This document shows, in pieces, positions 1 through 9,719 of a DNA stretch of 25,984 bases. The notes under the pieces are model-generated. The model saw only the letters and a list, made by a program, of their open reading frames with translations, was not told the DNA's origin and made no database searches. Both the position numbers and the translations under genes were made by a program. The number at the start of each line of letters is the position of its first letter. The first letter of the stretch is position 1. Source of the DNA: Saccoglossus kowalevskii (lineage: Eukaryota > Hemichordata > Enteropneusta > Harrimaniidae); NCBI RefSeq assembly GCF_000003605.2, contig NW_003149267.1, forward strand, positions 504,195-530,178. Direction: 5' to 3'.

Positions 1-125
1 TGTGTCCAATATTCTAGATCTATGAAGTGAATCCTGGACCAATCCAATGTGTCCAATACTCTAGATCTATGAAGTGAAGTGAATCCTGGACCAATTCAGA
101 GTGTCTAGTTATTCTAGTTCTGGAC
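1..125. repeat. Short tandem repeat, about 47-bp unit
   Basis: Unit 1 (1-47) begins TGTGTCCAATATTCTAGATC. Unit 2 (48-99) repeats it with a 5-bp internal duplication (GAAGT twice). A third, truncated and diverged unit follows to about 125. The array runs off the left edge, so its full copy number is unknown. There is no coding frame through it. Confidence 0.85.
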
Positions 126-1379
126 AAAGATCCAGCATTCTAGATTGAAATATATTAAGTTGGAAAGGTCTGTATCTCAATACCCAGACCATTCTACCAT
201 TCATTGTGCAGAAGAGAAAAAAATTGTAATGGGTTCATATGTATAATATTTTAGTTTATAGTATATTATGTTCAATTGATAGCAAGGTTTACCAAAACAT
301 ATCCGTTCTGTATCTTGAAATATTCAAATCATGTTAACAACTTATTGTTGATCAAATTACAAGTTTAGTATAAAGTTATTTATTGTAATACAATATAATA
401 TTACATTGTAATAAAATTACATAAATTAATTAAATACTCCAGCACTATTTTCTTTTTTCCATCATCTATCTATCAGCAATTAAATTTTCATTTTCATGAA
501 AAATCTAAACCCAATAGCTTTGGTGAAAACTACTTAAACCAGCTTAATTGATTTGATACGTACATGTTGCGACCATGTGCCAACCTCTATGAGATTTGTA
601 ACAAGATGATACTTGTAATTGCCATGTTAACACCAATATAAACTATCATAATTTTGACACTAATAACTATGGAAAATAGTTAATATCTCATAGTACAAAA
701 CCTCATTAACTTTTTTTTGAGAAAAATCATTCTACAAAAACTGTGGAGCTATTTTGATCATGAGGTTGCTTGTTGAGGTCTGATGATATGCCAAGATATA
801 AATATAAATACAATATTTACAATGCCTAGTTTATTCTGCATCATTTGAAAAGTTTACTTTGTGACAAAGAAGAACTCATTACATGTACCCTGCGAAGCCT
901 TTTGAAAAGAAGGCCTGTCTTCTGACAATATGACCTGTGTAGGATTGTGCAAGCATTTCTGAAAAGTGGTTTCTGGTATATGAATTATTCTATGTGTCTC
1001 TATCACTGCTGTGACTCCGATCAATCTAAAAATTAGCATCCCCCACAAAGATTGCATCTTCTGGAATACAGATGCAGTCGAGACACTACAACCAGACCAG
1101 AATAGCAAGCATAATATTAATAGACTATTCAGCAAGAAGATGTCATAAGTCTACACACGTTCCCTCTAAAGAAAAACCCAACTGGCCCGTGGTACTACCA
1201 ACCATACAATTAGAAGGCATATGATACCCGTTCAGACAAAACACTGCCTGTAAATGTACCTTTTATGGTTTCATATGCTGGTTAGCTCATTCAAGTGTTG
1301 TTGAAGTAGGTACCACTAAATAAACGCATTCCTGTGTCTGTTATCAGACTTGGAATATAAAAGTATCAACAGTACCCAA
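126..1379. other. Intergenic DNA, no gene seen
   Basis: AT-rich sequence with homopolymer runs. The longest open frame (minus strand, 854-1135, 93 codons) has a hydrophobic N-terminus but no recognisable domain, no codon bias and no neighbouring exon signals. I treat it as chance. Confidence 0.5.
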
Positions 1380-2100
1380 CTACCGTGCCCATACGATATT
1401 ATAGCTATGGATGCATTTTGATCTGGAGGTTATGGAACCCTCAGGCACCAATCCTCCTGGTGGTTCCTCTATCATGATGGTAGCTAACAGTAGCTACCTG
1501 ATGGGTCAGAATCCATCCATTGTCTTCTGCAGAGATCAGCCTTGAATTTCGGTGCCCTTCTGAGTACCTCTATTGCCCCCATCCTACATTGATCACAAGA
1601 TGTTGGTGAAAGTCGTTGCAGATCATTGCCATTCTCAAACCATTCAATGTTGGGTTGTTCCTGATACAATGTCCCCCAATATTGCCTGCACCTTGAAGAC
1701 CCACCTCTCTTTGAGGAAAACTGCAGTTACCATAACTCTATTTAGCTTTGTTACTGATGGGTGAGGCTTGCATCAGTTTTGGTTTGTAATTGTACTCCAC
1801 TCATAATTATGCAACATGTGGTATCCAGTGAAGGGTCTTCCAGATCACCAGAATATCCTGATGTGTGTTGGGGATGTACCTGCACACTTACACTCTGGCA
1901 TCCTGTGTCATATTCCTGGCTCCCAGGAGGAAGAGACATACCAGGTGGTATTTCAACATCTCCTTACAAGAAGGCTAACTATTTGCTATACGTGCACACC
2001 CTTGCAAGTGGGTGATTGTTTGCCCTTGTGTGCTTGCATGACTCAATCATTGAAAACCCTGCTTGCTAGTAGAACTCACCGAGCAGCTGAAGGCTAGCCT
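1380..2100. other. GC-richer block, possible decayed coding or transposon sequence
   Basis: Base composition is visibly richer in G and C than both flanks. Several overlapping open stretches of 60-90 codons occur on both strands (plus 1761-2097; minus 1484-1669 and 1751-1939). No single frame stays open and I recognise no domain in any frame. This is consistent with an old mobile element or pseudogene that has lost its frame, but the identity is unknown. Confidence 0.3.
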
Positions 2101-2173
2101 TACAGCCACTGGCCTAGTCGGAATATCACACATTGTAGTATTGTCTCTGGTCCATTTTTCAAATCAATTGCCT

Positions 2174-2224
2174 AAACACCCAACACCCCCCACCCCCACC
2201 CCTGCCACACACAGGCACACACAG
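2174..2224. repeat. C/CA-rich low-complexity tract
   Basis: Runs of ACACC, CCCCCCACCCCCACCCC and then CACACACAGGCACACACAG form a simple-sequence patch. The open frames that cross it are artefacts of the low complexity. Confidence 0.75.
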
Positions 2225-3590
2225 CTAAGAAATATAGGCAAGAATTCCACTCCTCTGCAAGTTCTTTTCCTGTCTGGAATTGCTTGGCTAAAGGTATCTG
2301 GGACATGATCTCTACTGGTTTTACTGCATTTTGGGCCTTCATGCCACTATGTTGATTGGTCAGTCTGTAAGTCTGGCTATTTACCTGCATGGTAACCAGC
2401 ACACAGTTCTTCTACAATAATTAATTAATTAACAATTGATTTGTTTATAAGAGGGTTGGTTTCCAGATTTCGCAGGGCAATCTTGTTTTTCCAGATTGCT
2501 CGATTATGATCTGATGTGAGGTCACCTGCAACCCAGCATTCACTAACTGACTTTGGTTCTATTTTATGCGAGAATGACTGAAAATAAACTGAATTGGGAA
2601 TTTAAATTTTACGTGAGCATGATGTACAAATGGCTTCCCTCATGTCTGTAAAAACCGCAGTCCATCAGAGTTTAGGGACTGTGTGAGAAACAACCTAAAT
2701 CACATCAATTTATGGGAAAAGTACATGTATATGACCAAGTTCCATGCATATGGCGATTTCTAGTATGACTCGCACATGTAAAATATGAGTGGACACATTC
2801 TTGCATTTTACATTAAATACCTGATCCATTGGGCTGATGTATTCTGATTTCCAGTCAGTGTCTGTATTAGATTATATATTATAGATTAATTAACAAATCA
2901 AACAATTCGTCCTCATGGCACAATGCTAAATGATTGCTTTCATTTTATGAATATTAATTTGAATAACATTTAGGTGTGTTATTATTTAAAATAATTTTTA
3001 ATTTGACTAGCGCCTATATTGCATGTCCTCATTCCCAGTTTGATATATAAAAGTTCTTTTGGTGAAGGTGGCACTCCATTTGTTGGTGATTTCCTAGACG
3101 ACTGACTTCCATCTTTATACCTCCCGAAAGAGTTAATTTTGGTCTGGATTCTGAGGAATATCGCACGAATAGATAATACGTGCAGCTAAATTAAAAACTA
3201 TCACCCATGTGTACACAATGTGACTGGGTAAAAATAATCAAAGCTTTTATCTGCATCTATATATACAATATCATTGTCAAGTCGCGAACGTTCTCACTCT
3301 TAATTCTTGTATCCGAGGGTATTCACGACAATGAGTTATCTCCTATACACCATGGCATTATCAGTGGTAAAGTTTGCATAACTCAACTTATTAATACGAT
3401 CAGTTTTCATGTTGGACTGACATAATATTTTTTTGAACTTATCTAAAGCATTTGATATTATGCTCAATGATATTTAACATTCAGAGGCGGCACAAAATTC
3501 TGCATGAGGGTGCGTGATCTGCTCACCAACCTTGTGCCGAAGGCGCGACCTTACTGGAGGGTCTGGGGGCATGATAAGATTAGTACTGTG
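2225..3590. other. Intergenic DNA, no gene seen
   Basis: AT-rich sequence with TTAATTAATTAA-type patches near 2420 and 2885. No coding frame, splice-framed exon or inverted-repeat element was recognised. Confidence 0.5.
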
Positions 3591-3601
3591 AGATTATTGA
3601 G

Positions 3602-4054
3602 CATCCTGATGAGTAAGAGAAAGAGGATTGCCTCCAAAACTACCTTGATGAATACTTGGCCATTAAACTCTGATTCAAATCGGTCATCCAAATGTACACG
3701 AACCTGGTATACAAAGTCAACACCTCCAGTAGTTTGGCTTCTCCACAATCATCGGTTTAAAACAACCAACCAGTTATACAGCAAAACAAGTCCAGATTAG
3801 AACACAAGATTCAGAAACCTGATGTGCCAGTGTTTGCTGGGGATGTATGTGCGTATTAAAGATTTCGTGAAGATTTAAAGCACATACCCGATTCAATGTT
3901 TAATGCTAGGAATGCCATCACAAAACTGAGAACTAATCTAACTGATAAACCATTTGAAATATTGATAGGTATTAGAACAGACTATGATGCTTGCTTGGAA
4001 TAACTTGACTTGTATTACTGATACCTGAGAGTAATTCCTGATGCGTTGAAGGGG
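3602..4054 (+). pseudogene. Decayed BEL/Pao-type Gag fragment (DUF1759-like)
   Basis: One reading frame runs through this stretch with several in-frame stops (near 3614, 3671, 3857, 3998 and 4019) and no intact start. The first part reads like the N-terminal helical region of such Gags (LDEYLAIKL). The second part (from about 3782) has the order seen in DUF1759 proteins: basic residues, then PDVPVFAGDV in place of the usual P-K-F-S-G-D motif, an RFREDLKHI helix, AITKLRTNL, and ending TDYDACLE before a repeat of hydrophobic residues. In BEL/Pao elements this domain lies at the start of the polyprotein. The matching Pol remnant lies downstream at 5319-6612 on the same strand, which supports one broken element. 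Domain naming rests on motif order recognised by eye; that it is a coding relic is more certain than the exact family. Confidence 0.7.
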
Positions 4055-4130
4055 TGAAGATAGCAGATTATGTGACTTATTCCATTATGCAAAGAGAGGA
4101 GAGAAACAAATAATATATATATATATATTA

Positions 4131-4534
4131 TCAGAGGTACATTACTTGGGGTTTGCAACTCGCATAGTACTGTATGGTGACATCATGTCAAGATCCCATT
4201 CAAGTCTCTTCTCGTAGATAGCGAGACTGAGGCTACGACCTTCTGACATGACGCATATCAATGTTCAAAGTTTGTAATGAAAAAAATAAACTTTTCTTGT
4301 CACTATCATAGTGAAAAATGTAATACATCGAAAATGTACAGAAAATATAGTTCTCGTAATCCGTCATATCGTGGGCAGCTATTTTGATCCACCTGGACAT
4401 CCCAGTATCCTAGTTACCTCGGGCATGCGCATTCGCATTTTTTCTGAGTTGGAACGCTTATGCGAGAGCGAGATTGTGACGGGATCTTGGTATCATGTCA
4501 CCGTAGTTACAAACCCCAAGTAATGTACCTCTGA
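4131..4534. mobile_element. Miniature inverted-repeat element flanked by TA
   Basis: The left end TCAGAGGTACATTACTTGGG is mirrored at the right end as CCCAAGTAATGTACCTCTGA. The inverted repeats continue inward for about 70 bp with one insertion (GGTGACATCATG.CAAGATCCC pairs with GGGATCTTGGTATCATGTCACC). A TA dinucleotide sits directly outside each end (4129-4130 and 4535-4536), inside short TA microsatellites. There is no transposase frame in the 404-bp body. The TA flanks suggest a Tc1/mariner-type element moved in trans. It lies between the Gag and Pol relics of the BEL/Pao element, so it may have inserted into it. Confidence 0.85.
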
Positions 4535-4733
4535 TATTATATATATATACTGAGGAAGTCACCGTTGGGTTGTTTAAACTTTGGTATATTAAAAGGTTAT
4601 CTACAACCAGGAACAGATGATTTAGTTGACAGATCGTACAACGTTCTGGTCTTCTGAAAACATGATCATGAACCTGTAAGTGTAAGTCATCAGATAAATT
4701 AAAGTTATCGCCAATAGGTGATTTTCCGTACAA

Positions 4734-5066
4734 TTGCGAGATCTCGCGAGATGCATGAAAGACGCGCGTCGAACGTCTGCCGCAAAAATCGAACGATTTG
4801 ATTTTGAACTAGAATTTCTTTATTTCGTAGCTTACATTGACCGGCCGATCTTCGACAGAGGAATATTGCTTCCGAATACCCTTACTTAATCGAAATTGCC
4901 TATCATCAAATGTGAACAGCACATTATTAAGCATGGAAAAGTCCCCGAAATACTTTCGCGTTTGTCGAATCCCACGCGATGTTTGACGCGACTACGACGC
5001 GACGCTATGACCTTTGTTTGTCCTGTTTTTACGTTCGATTTCACGCATAACGCGTGATTCTCGCAG
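4734..5066. mobile_element. CpG-rich foldback, probable diverged miniature element
   Basis: The ends are imperfect inverted repeats: TTGCGAGATC-TCGCGAGATGCATGAAA on the left, and CTGCGAGAATCACGCG-TTATGCGTGAAA when the right end is read in reverse complement. CpG is dense here and sparse around it. Interior phrases resemble the TTAA-flanked element at 7662-7971 (AAGCATGGAAA and CGCTATGA.CTTTGTTT in the same order), so it may be a distant relative without clear TTAA flanks. An alternative is a CpG-rich promoter, but no gene starts nearby. Confidence 0.5.
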
Positions 5067-5318
5067 TGAACGGAAAATGGTCTATTGAAAGACAGTATAA
5101 TGAGATGTAGCAGTCATGTGAAAAACTATAAGGAAAATAAATGGTTCCTTATTCTTGAAGAAAAAATAACCATGGCAATAAGAAACAGTGATGGCAAGGA
5201 TGATGCCCATTGAACAGAAACTAATAAAGAAAAACAAATTGAGTGACCATTAATTGAAATAAATTGAAGTAAAAGGTTTTTCCAGAAAATCATGCAAAAA
5301 AATAAATGAAGAAACTAC

Positions 5319-6612
5319 CTCCAATGGTCATCGCCTGAATGATTATTCAGATTTTCCTGGAAAAATTATAATGTCACCAAGCAACCTGACGTTTATCTTA
5401 AGGAGGTTATGACATTTAGGGATAAACCGGCGCAAACCATGGCACTGACTGTCTCAAAGAAAACTACACAAGAAGGCGCGAAATGACATACGTATACGCA
5501 CATCTCAGTCTATATAGCAGAACAAGCAAGAAAAGTTATGAAATATAGTGATACTGTTTTAAAAACAAGAAGTTTTGAAGTTAAGGAGTGGTGATTAATG
5601 TTTAACTGGAAAGAGATGACCAATAGCAAAGTGACAGACCCGTCTTAGTAGATCCAACAGAACAAACAATTTTAGGTATGGCCTAGGATCCAGAATCGGA
5701 TCTGGATCCTTCTTACTGTTGTCAGAAGCAGAGTGGCCAAATTCAGTTTCTAAAGCAAATGTCAGTAAAATTGACAGAGAATTAAAACGTGTGAAAATTG
5801 ATAATGTTTGAAGTATTAGAAAAGGCGCTGATTAAAAGCAATTCTTTAAATGGAGAAAGTTCATCTGAATGACAGCATATATATTAAGATTCACTACGAA
5901 TTTGAAAACCAAATGTGCAATCGAAGATAAACAATTAGCATTGGTAGACATCTATTGGATGACAAAAACCACTTTATGAGAGAATAATAGATGGAGAATT
6001 CAATTGAGTTCCTAAGCTCCTTTGAGAAGAATAAAACTATTCATGTTGGAAGAATATTAAACTTGTAATGAAATATAAAAGAGGACATCTGGTCTTATTT
6101 CCCATCGATCACCACATATCCTGTTTGATAGCACAACATGTACATAAGCATAAGCATTCCGTTGCAGTAAAGACTGTTGCCAAAGTGAAATGTGAATATT
6201 GGGTTGTAGGCGTGACAAGTTTGGCAAAGTCTATCAAATTCAAATGACACGCAGAATCAAGCCGAGGCCCTGCTCATGGCTGATTATTCAGTAAAGAGAA
6301 TGGCTTTATTAATGGCCACCTTTCTATTTCACTGCCGCCAATATATTGAAGGAACAAAATGACAAAACTCTATGGCGTTATCTTTACGTATGAACACTAG
6401 AGAAGTTTGGGGACAGAAGTGGAATGTAGACAAAAGGAATGTGTAAGTGAGCGGAGTTGTTGGAATAGCCAATAGAAACGAGGTTACGTGGAAAATCCTG
6501 GAAGAACTACAGAATATTACCTTCGACAAAACACGCGAGTGCGGAATGTTAAAGTCAGCAATCAGACAGTATAGTCGGCCAGTAAGAACAATTGTTGTCA
6601 TTTGTTCTGTTG
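5319..6612 (+). pseudogene. Decayed BEL/Pao retrotransposon Pol (RT end, connection, integrase, C-terminal domain)
   Basis: Consecutive Pol segments can be read on the plus strand despite many stops and frame changes. (1) 5349-5480: end of the reverse transcriptase, with RFSWKN, then PDVYLKEVMTF and DKPAQTMALTVSKKT, the order typical of BEL/Pao RTs. (2) 5480-5620: ARKVMKYSD and FEVKEW. (3) 5660-5700: ILGMA then DPESD, the LG-x-x-W-D-P region with the Trp codon replaced by a stop. (4) 5700-5930: SEAEWPNS followed by FFKWRKF and MTAYILRFTTNL. (5) 6080-6260: an H2C2-like integrase zinc region (LIAQHVHKHKH, EYWVVG). (6) 6390-6612: QKWNVDKRNV, VTWKI and a terminal YSRPVRTIVV, resembling DUF5641. 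The catalytic integrase core between parts 5 and 6 is almost wholly missing. The usual YxDD of the RT reads as YTHI, so the element is dead. LTRs were not identified. Confidence 0.78.
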
Positions 6613-6619
6613 TGTTGAG

Positions 6620-7180
6620 AGATATGAGTATAGTCATATATTTAGCTTGATATGCGATTGTATTGCATCATGACATGGAGTGCTTCAAGTGAAATGTTTG
6701 AACATTCAGGGCGCCATTTAGCGTTGAAAACGACAACAAAATATATTCAAGATGGCAGCTCACAATGAAGTAACAGTGTTGCTTGGAAAGTCGTAGAATA
6801 TACCAGATTATAGAACCGATCGCCGTCTATGTAATACAATTTAGAAATTCATTAATCAGTAATGACAGTCAAATGCTGCTAACCTGTGGTATTACTCCGT
6901 AGCTACCCAGAAACGTCTAATCTGGCAATATATCCAGTTACAGTTGTAGTGAGTTTATATTCATTGTAACATTTTGTTAATGTGATAATTAATGTTACAT
7001 GTGAAATGAGTTGGTCGTATGTGCACTGTATACTGAAATGAAGTTTTATTCATTACTATTTCAGAAATATAATAAACGGTCTTCCATACAATAAGACATT
7101 TTGTCTTTACATCGATCTCGTCAACCACTGCGTATCGTTAACTTATTGCAATTGCAGGCAAACGAAGAAACGTACATACA
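6620..7180. other. Intergenic DNA downstream of the Pol relic
   Basis: No coding frame is present. A 3' LTR of the BEL/Pao element would be expected around here, but I found no matching direct repeat upstream of the Gag relic, so none is annotated. Confidence 0.4.
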
Positions 7181-7184
7181 AACA

Positions 7185-7233
7185 TACGGGATTCGATCTC
7201 GTGATCATAGCAACTTGAAAGCACCTCGCCACA
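7185..7233 (-). repeat. tRNA-like fragment, possible SINE head
   Basis: Read on the minus strand, the segment contains GTGGCGAGGTGC, which resembles an RNA polymerase III A box, followed about 25 nt later by GATCGAATCCC, close to the B-box consensus GGTTCGANTCC. This spacing and order match tRNA-derived SINE promoters. A full cloverleaf does not form, so it is not called a tRNA gene. Confidence 0.4.
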
Positions 7234-7661
7234 AATTACAATATCAAGTAATCTACGCATGATTTCTATGCTTCTGACATTTGAATATTAGAAATGTATA
7301 ACTGTAATTATAGTTTGGTGATTTATAGATTACATTTTTAAAACATAATTGGATGATTATAAAAATCTAAGCCACTGTTTTTGCTTTCATTGCGTATTAG
7401 CATAAGTCTGATATGAATAAATGGTAGTTACCTAGGTTACTTATTAAATTTATATATTTTAGATATATTGAGGCAATATCCGTATATTTCGTAAATATAT
7501 ATGGGCTTGGAGAAAATGCATACTAATACATTGTAAAGATTTTGCTATTAACAGAGCATTAAAATATGACATTCGTGAAGAAAAAAATTAACGCAGGTTT
7601 TCCATAAAACGTTCATATAGGATATTGAGCCGTTATTTTGTGTTATACTCGAGTACGTTAA

Positions 7662-7971
7662 AGCGCGGCAGTCGTCGCTCTGCGCATGTTCGACATTTGT
7701 GTTGATAAACATTGATTTTCCCACAATCCAATGCGCTCTTCAAATGGAAATCACAAGTATGAGGTTTGACCTGGTCGCGACTTGCACTGATTACCGCCGG
7801 TGACTCCTTCGATACCTTCCAATCACATGAAAATTACCTAAATAAAGCATGGAAACGTGTCAGTTCGTAATTAATTTCACTTTGATCTGTGCAACAGTCA
7901 AAGTCGCTATGATCTTTGTTTACATGAGACCCATATATCTCGCACATGCGCAGCGCGACGACTACCGCTCT
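7662..7971. mobile_element. TTAA-flanked inverted-repeat element, long form (310 bp)
   Basis: TTAA lies directly outside both ends (7658-7661 and 7972-7975). The left end AGCGCGGCAGTCGTCGCTCT pairs with the right end, read in reverse complement as AGAGCGGTAGTCGTCGCGCT; both continue into TGCGCATGT. There is no transposase frame. TTAA target duplication is the hallmark of piggyBac-type transposition, so this may be a non-autonomous piggyBac-like element; that assignment is inference. Three shorter relatives lie at 8345, 10698 and 12205. Confidence 0.82.
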
Positions 7972-7975
7972 TTAA

Positions 7976-8340
7976 TGTTACTGCGGTATGGGTATAACAA
8001 ATGATTTGTTAGTATGCCTATAGCGGCGAGGAAATGCAGACGTGTGGTCACGTAAATTGGGATGTGTCCTGGCAAGTTTCGGCAGCGGAGTCAACAATAT
8101 TATAATAAATGGGATACAACGCGAAACTGGATACGGGCTAAAAATCGAGTAGTTCTGGTACAAGGCCGTGAATATCAATCAAAATGTGTTTATTCTCACA
8201 CTATTCCATACTCGGCCGTGGAAATCTATCAGGCTTTCCCACGATAACTGGAAGGCGTCATAATAAAACCTGTATAAAAACATTGAAGCACGATGATTGG
8301 CTAATATATTTTAGTCTTCGCTAATACTCGATTTGTATGT
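7976..8340. other. Spacer between two TTAA elements, no gene seen
   Basis: There is a plus-strand frame at 8062-8247 and a minus-strand frame at 7978-8178, each about 60 codons and without recognisable domains. The interval is moderately CpG-containing like the neighbouring elements and could itself be old repeat DNA. Confidence 0.4.
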
Positions 8341-8344
8341 TTAA

Positions 8345-8469
8345 AGGGTGGCAGTCGTTGTGCCGCGTCCTGTTCGATTTGGGACTCATAGCGACGTATA
8401 CAACGCGTGTAAAATACATTGTTTATTTACATGAAATTCGAACACGCGCTGCGCGACGACCACCGCGCT
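8345..8469 (+). mobile_element. TTAA-flanked inverted-repeat element, short form copy 1 (125 bp)
   Basis: Flanked by TTAA at 8341-8344 and 8470-8473. The left end AGGGTGGCAGTCGTTGTGCC pairs with AGCGCGGTGGTCGTCGCGCA, the right end in reverse complement. The core phrase GACTCATAGCGACGTA, followed by ACAACGCGTGTAAAATACAT, recurs almost unchanged in the copy at 10698-10822. Confidence 0.88.
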
Positions 8470-8738
8470 TTAACATACCGGTATCGGTATATGAACAGGG
8501 ACATTGGGAATGAAGAAATAGTTTTGGCCGAGTATATCACCACTAACATTTCGTTGTTAAGTTATACGTTCCCAGGTGACCCACGATGACGAATCACACG
8601 TGCATACATGTATGTTGTATATGCTTAAACCAGTCACGAAAAACTGTTATGTGATGTGCATCACGATGGCAATTCTCGAATAGCATGGAAGGGAAAGCAT
8701 TCAAACGCTTCCAGAACGTTAATTGGCTCCATATCAAG

Positions 8739-8752
8739 GTTGCCATGGTGAT
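8739..8752 (+). promoter_or_regulatory. RFX X-box-like site upstream of the Tctex1 gene
   Basis: GTTGCCATGGTGAT matches the left half of the X-box (GTTGCC then AT and GG) but only partly the right half (TGAT for CAAC). It lies about 245 bp before the start codon of the dynein light chain gene. RFX factors drive many cilium genes, and several Tctex1 proteins act in cilia, so the site is plausible but unproven. CCAAT boxes also occur at 8763-8767 and 8820-8824. Confidence 0.3.
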
Positions 8753-8994
8753 AATAAATTGACCAATAAGAAATGGCTTCTAATGTGTTGTATAATGCCT
8801 ATCATGAACTAGGTTACTACCAATCAATAATGACGGTATTTATATGTTGACATACGCTTTAAATAACAGCATTATATGCAGTCCGCCTTTAAGTTGGTCT
8901 TTTCACCGAGCAGTGTACAGACAGTGTGAACGTTTTCACGTCGACTTTACAACACTATAGGTGAACGGTAAGCTGTTCCGCTCTCGGCAGCAAC

Positions 8995-9417
8995 ATGGCA
9001 CAAGTAGGCTCCAGATACTCTGCATCAACGCAACGAAGCCACCCTGTCGTCAGAATACCGGTGAAACTCGACAATACATATAAAATGGACCCTGATAATC
9101 AATTCCCCGTGACAAAGGTGAAGAGGATCATCACAGATGTATTGCAATCTATGCTGTGTGACGAGTCATACGATGCCAGCAAGTGCCTCCACCTTACGAA
9201 ACAGATAGCTGATATAATCAAAGACCGGGTAAAGGCACTAAAGACTCCTCGTTACAAGATTGTGTGTTATGTGTACATGGGATCTTTGCTCCACGGATCT
9301 GTACATCTCGCAAGTCAATGTGTGTGGAATGAGAAATACGACTCGTATGCCGAAGGAAAATACACAAATAAGTCGTTGTATAGCACGGCTATAGTGTACG
9401 GACTTTACTGTGAATAG
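8995..9417 (+). CDS. Tctex1-domain dynein light chain, intronless
   Basis: A complete 140-residue protein of the Tctex1/DYNLT family. These small proteins dimerise and bind dynein intermediate chains in cytoplasmic or axonemal dynein. Residues 1-28 are a variable basic lead. Residues 29-60 carry the N-terminal motif and helix (YKMDPDNQFPV, then VKRIITDVL). Residues 61-84 form the second helix ending IADIIKDRVKAL. Residues 86-96 are the first strand (RYKIVCYVYMG). Residues 106-140 hold the ASQCVWNEKYDSYAEGKY strand region and the terminal VYGLYCE. The family's usual Q-rich G-Q-x-x-G-Q loop is replaced by SLLHGS. The start is favoured by its context (A at -3, G at +4). The whole domain is in one exon. 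The pattern is nearer to the TCTEX1D (DYNLT2/4/5) group than to DYNLT1/3, but the paralogue cannot be fixed by eye. The gene is flanked by TTAA-type miniature elements. Confidence 0.9.
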   Translation: MAQVGSRYSASTQRSHPVVRIPVKLDNTYKMDPDNQFPVTKVKRIITDVLQSMLCDESYDASKCLHLTKQIADIIKDRVKALKTPRYKIVCYVYMGSLLHGSVHLASQCVWNEKYDSYAEGKYTNKSLYSTAIVYGLYCE

Positions 9418-9636
9418 AGTATTACGTGTGTGGAGTGATATACAATGTGTTGCTTGATGAACGGTGTATACTGCTTCACCTGATAAGCGGGAGTGCCTTT
9501 ATTGTTTATCGTGCACGATGTCCGTCGTCGGCTTTCCCACGACAAACGTAACTACAAGTACGCGGTGTCTGCCGTTGGCTTCCTGAACACATATTGAGCT
9601 CCCGGTGTTACGGCGAGTACAAAATATGTATTAAGA

Positions 9637-9715
9637 ATAACACCTAATACACGGTTGAATAAATACTACGGGAATCATGTATGGTTCATGTATGAATGCG
9701 TGTATTCGGTGTTAT
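9637..9715 (+). other. Inverted repeat enclosing the poly(A) signal
   Basis: ATAACACCTAATACAC (9637-9652) pairs with GTGTATTCGGTGTTAT (9700-9715) with one mismatch in 16, leaving a 47-nt loop that contains the AATAAA of the dynein light chain gene. It would form a stem in the 3' end of the transcript. It may be regulatory or a small foldback remnant. Confidence 0.7.
9658..9663 (+). terminator. Poly(A) signal AATAAA for the Tctex1 gene
   Basis: First canonical AATAAA after the stop codon at 9415-9417, giving a 3' UTR of roughly 260 nt. T/G-rich sequence (ATGTATGGTTCATGTATGAATG) follows 15-40 nt downstream, as expected of a cleavage site. Confidence 0.6.
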
Positions 9716-9719
9716 CAAC

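Noticed and set aside
854-1135. 93-codon minus-strand frame with a signal-peptide-like start
   Set aside because: The hydrophobic start is the only support. There is no domain, no clear promoter or exon signals, and the surroundings are non-coding.
2063-2402. Open frames on both strands across 2063-2402
   Set aside because: They depend on the C/CA-rich simple tract; composition explains them.
4458-4733. 91-codon minus-strand frame
   Set aside because: It begins outside and runs into the inverted repeat of the TA-flanked element; its sequence is the arm of that element in translation.
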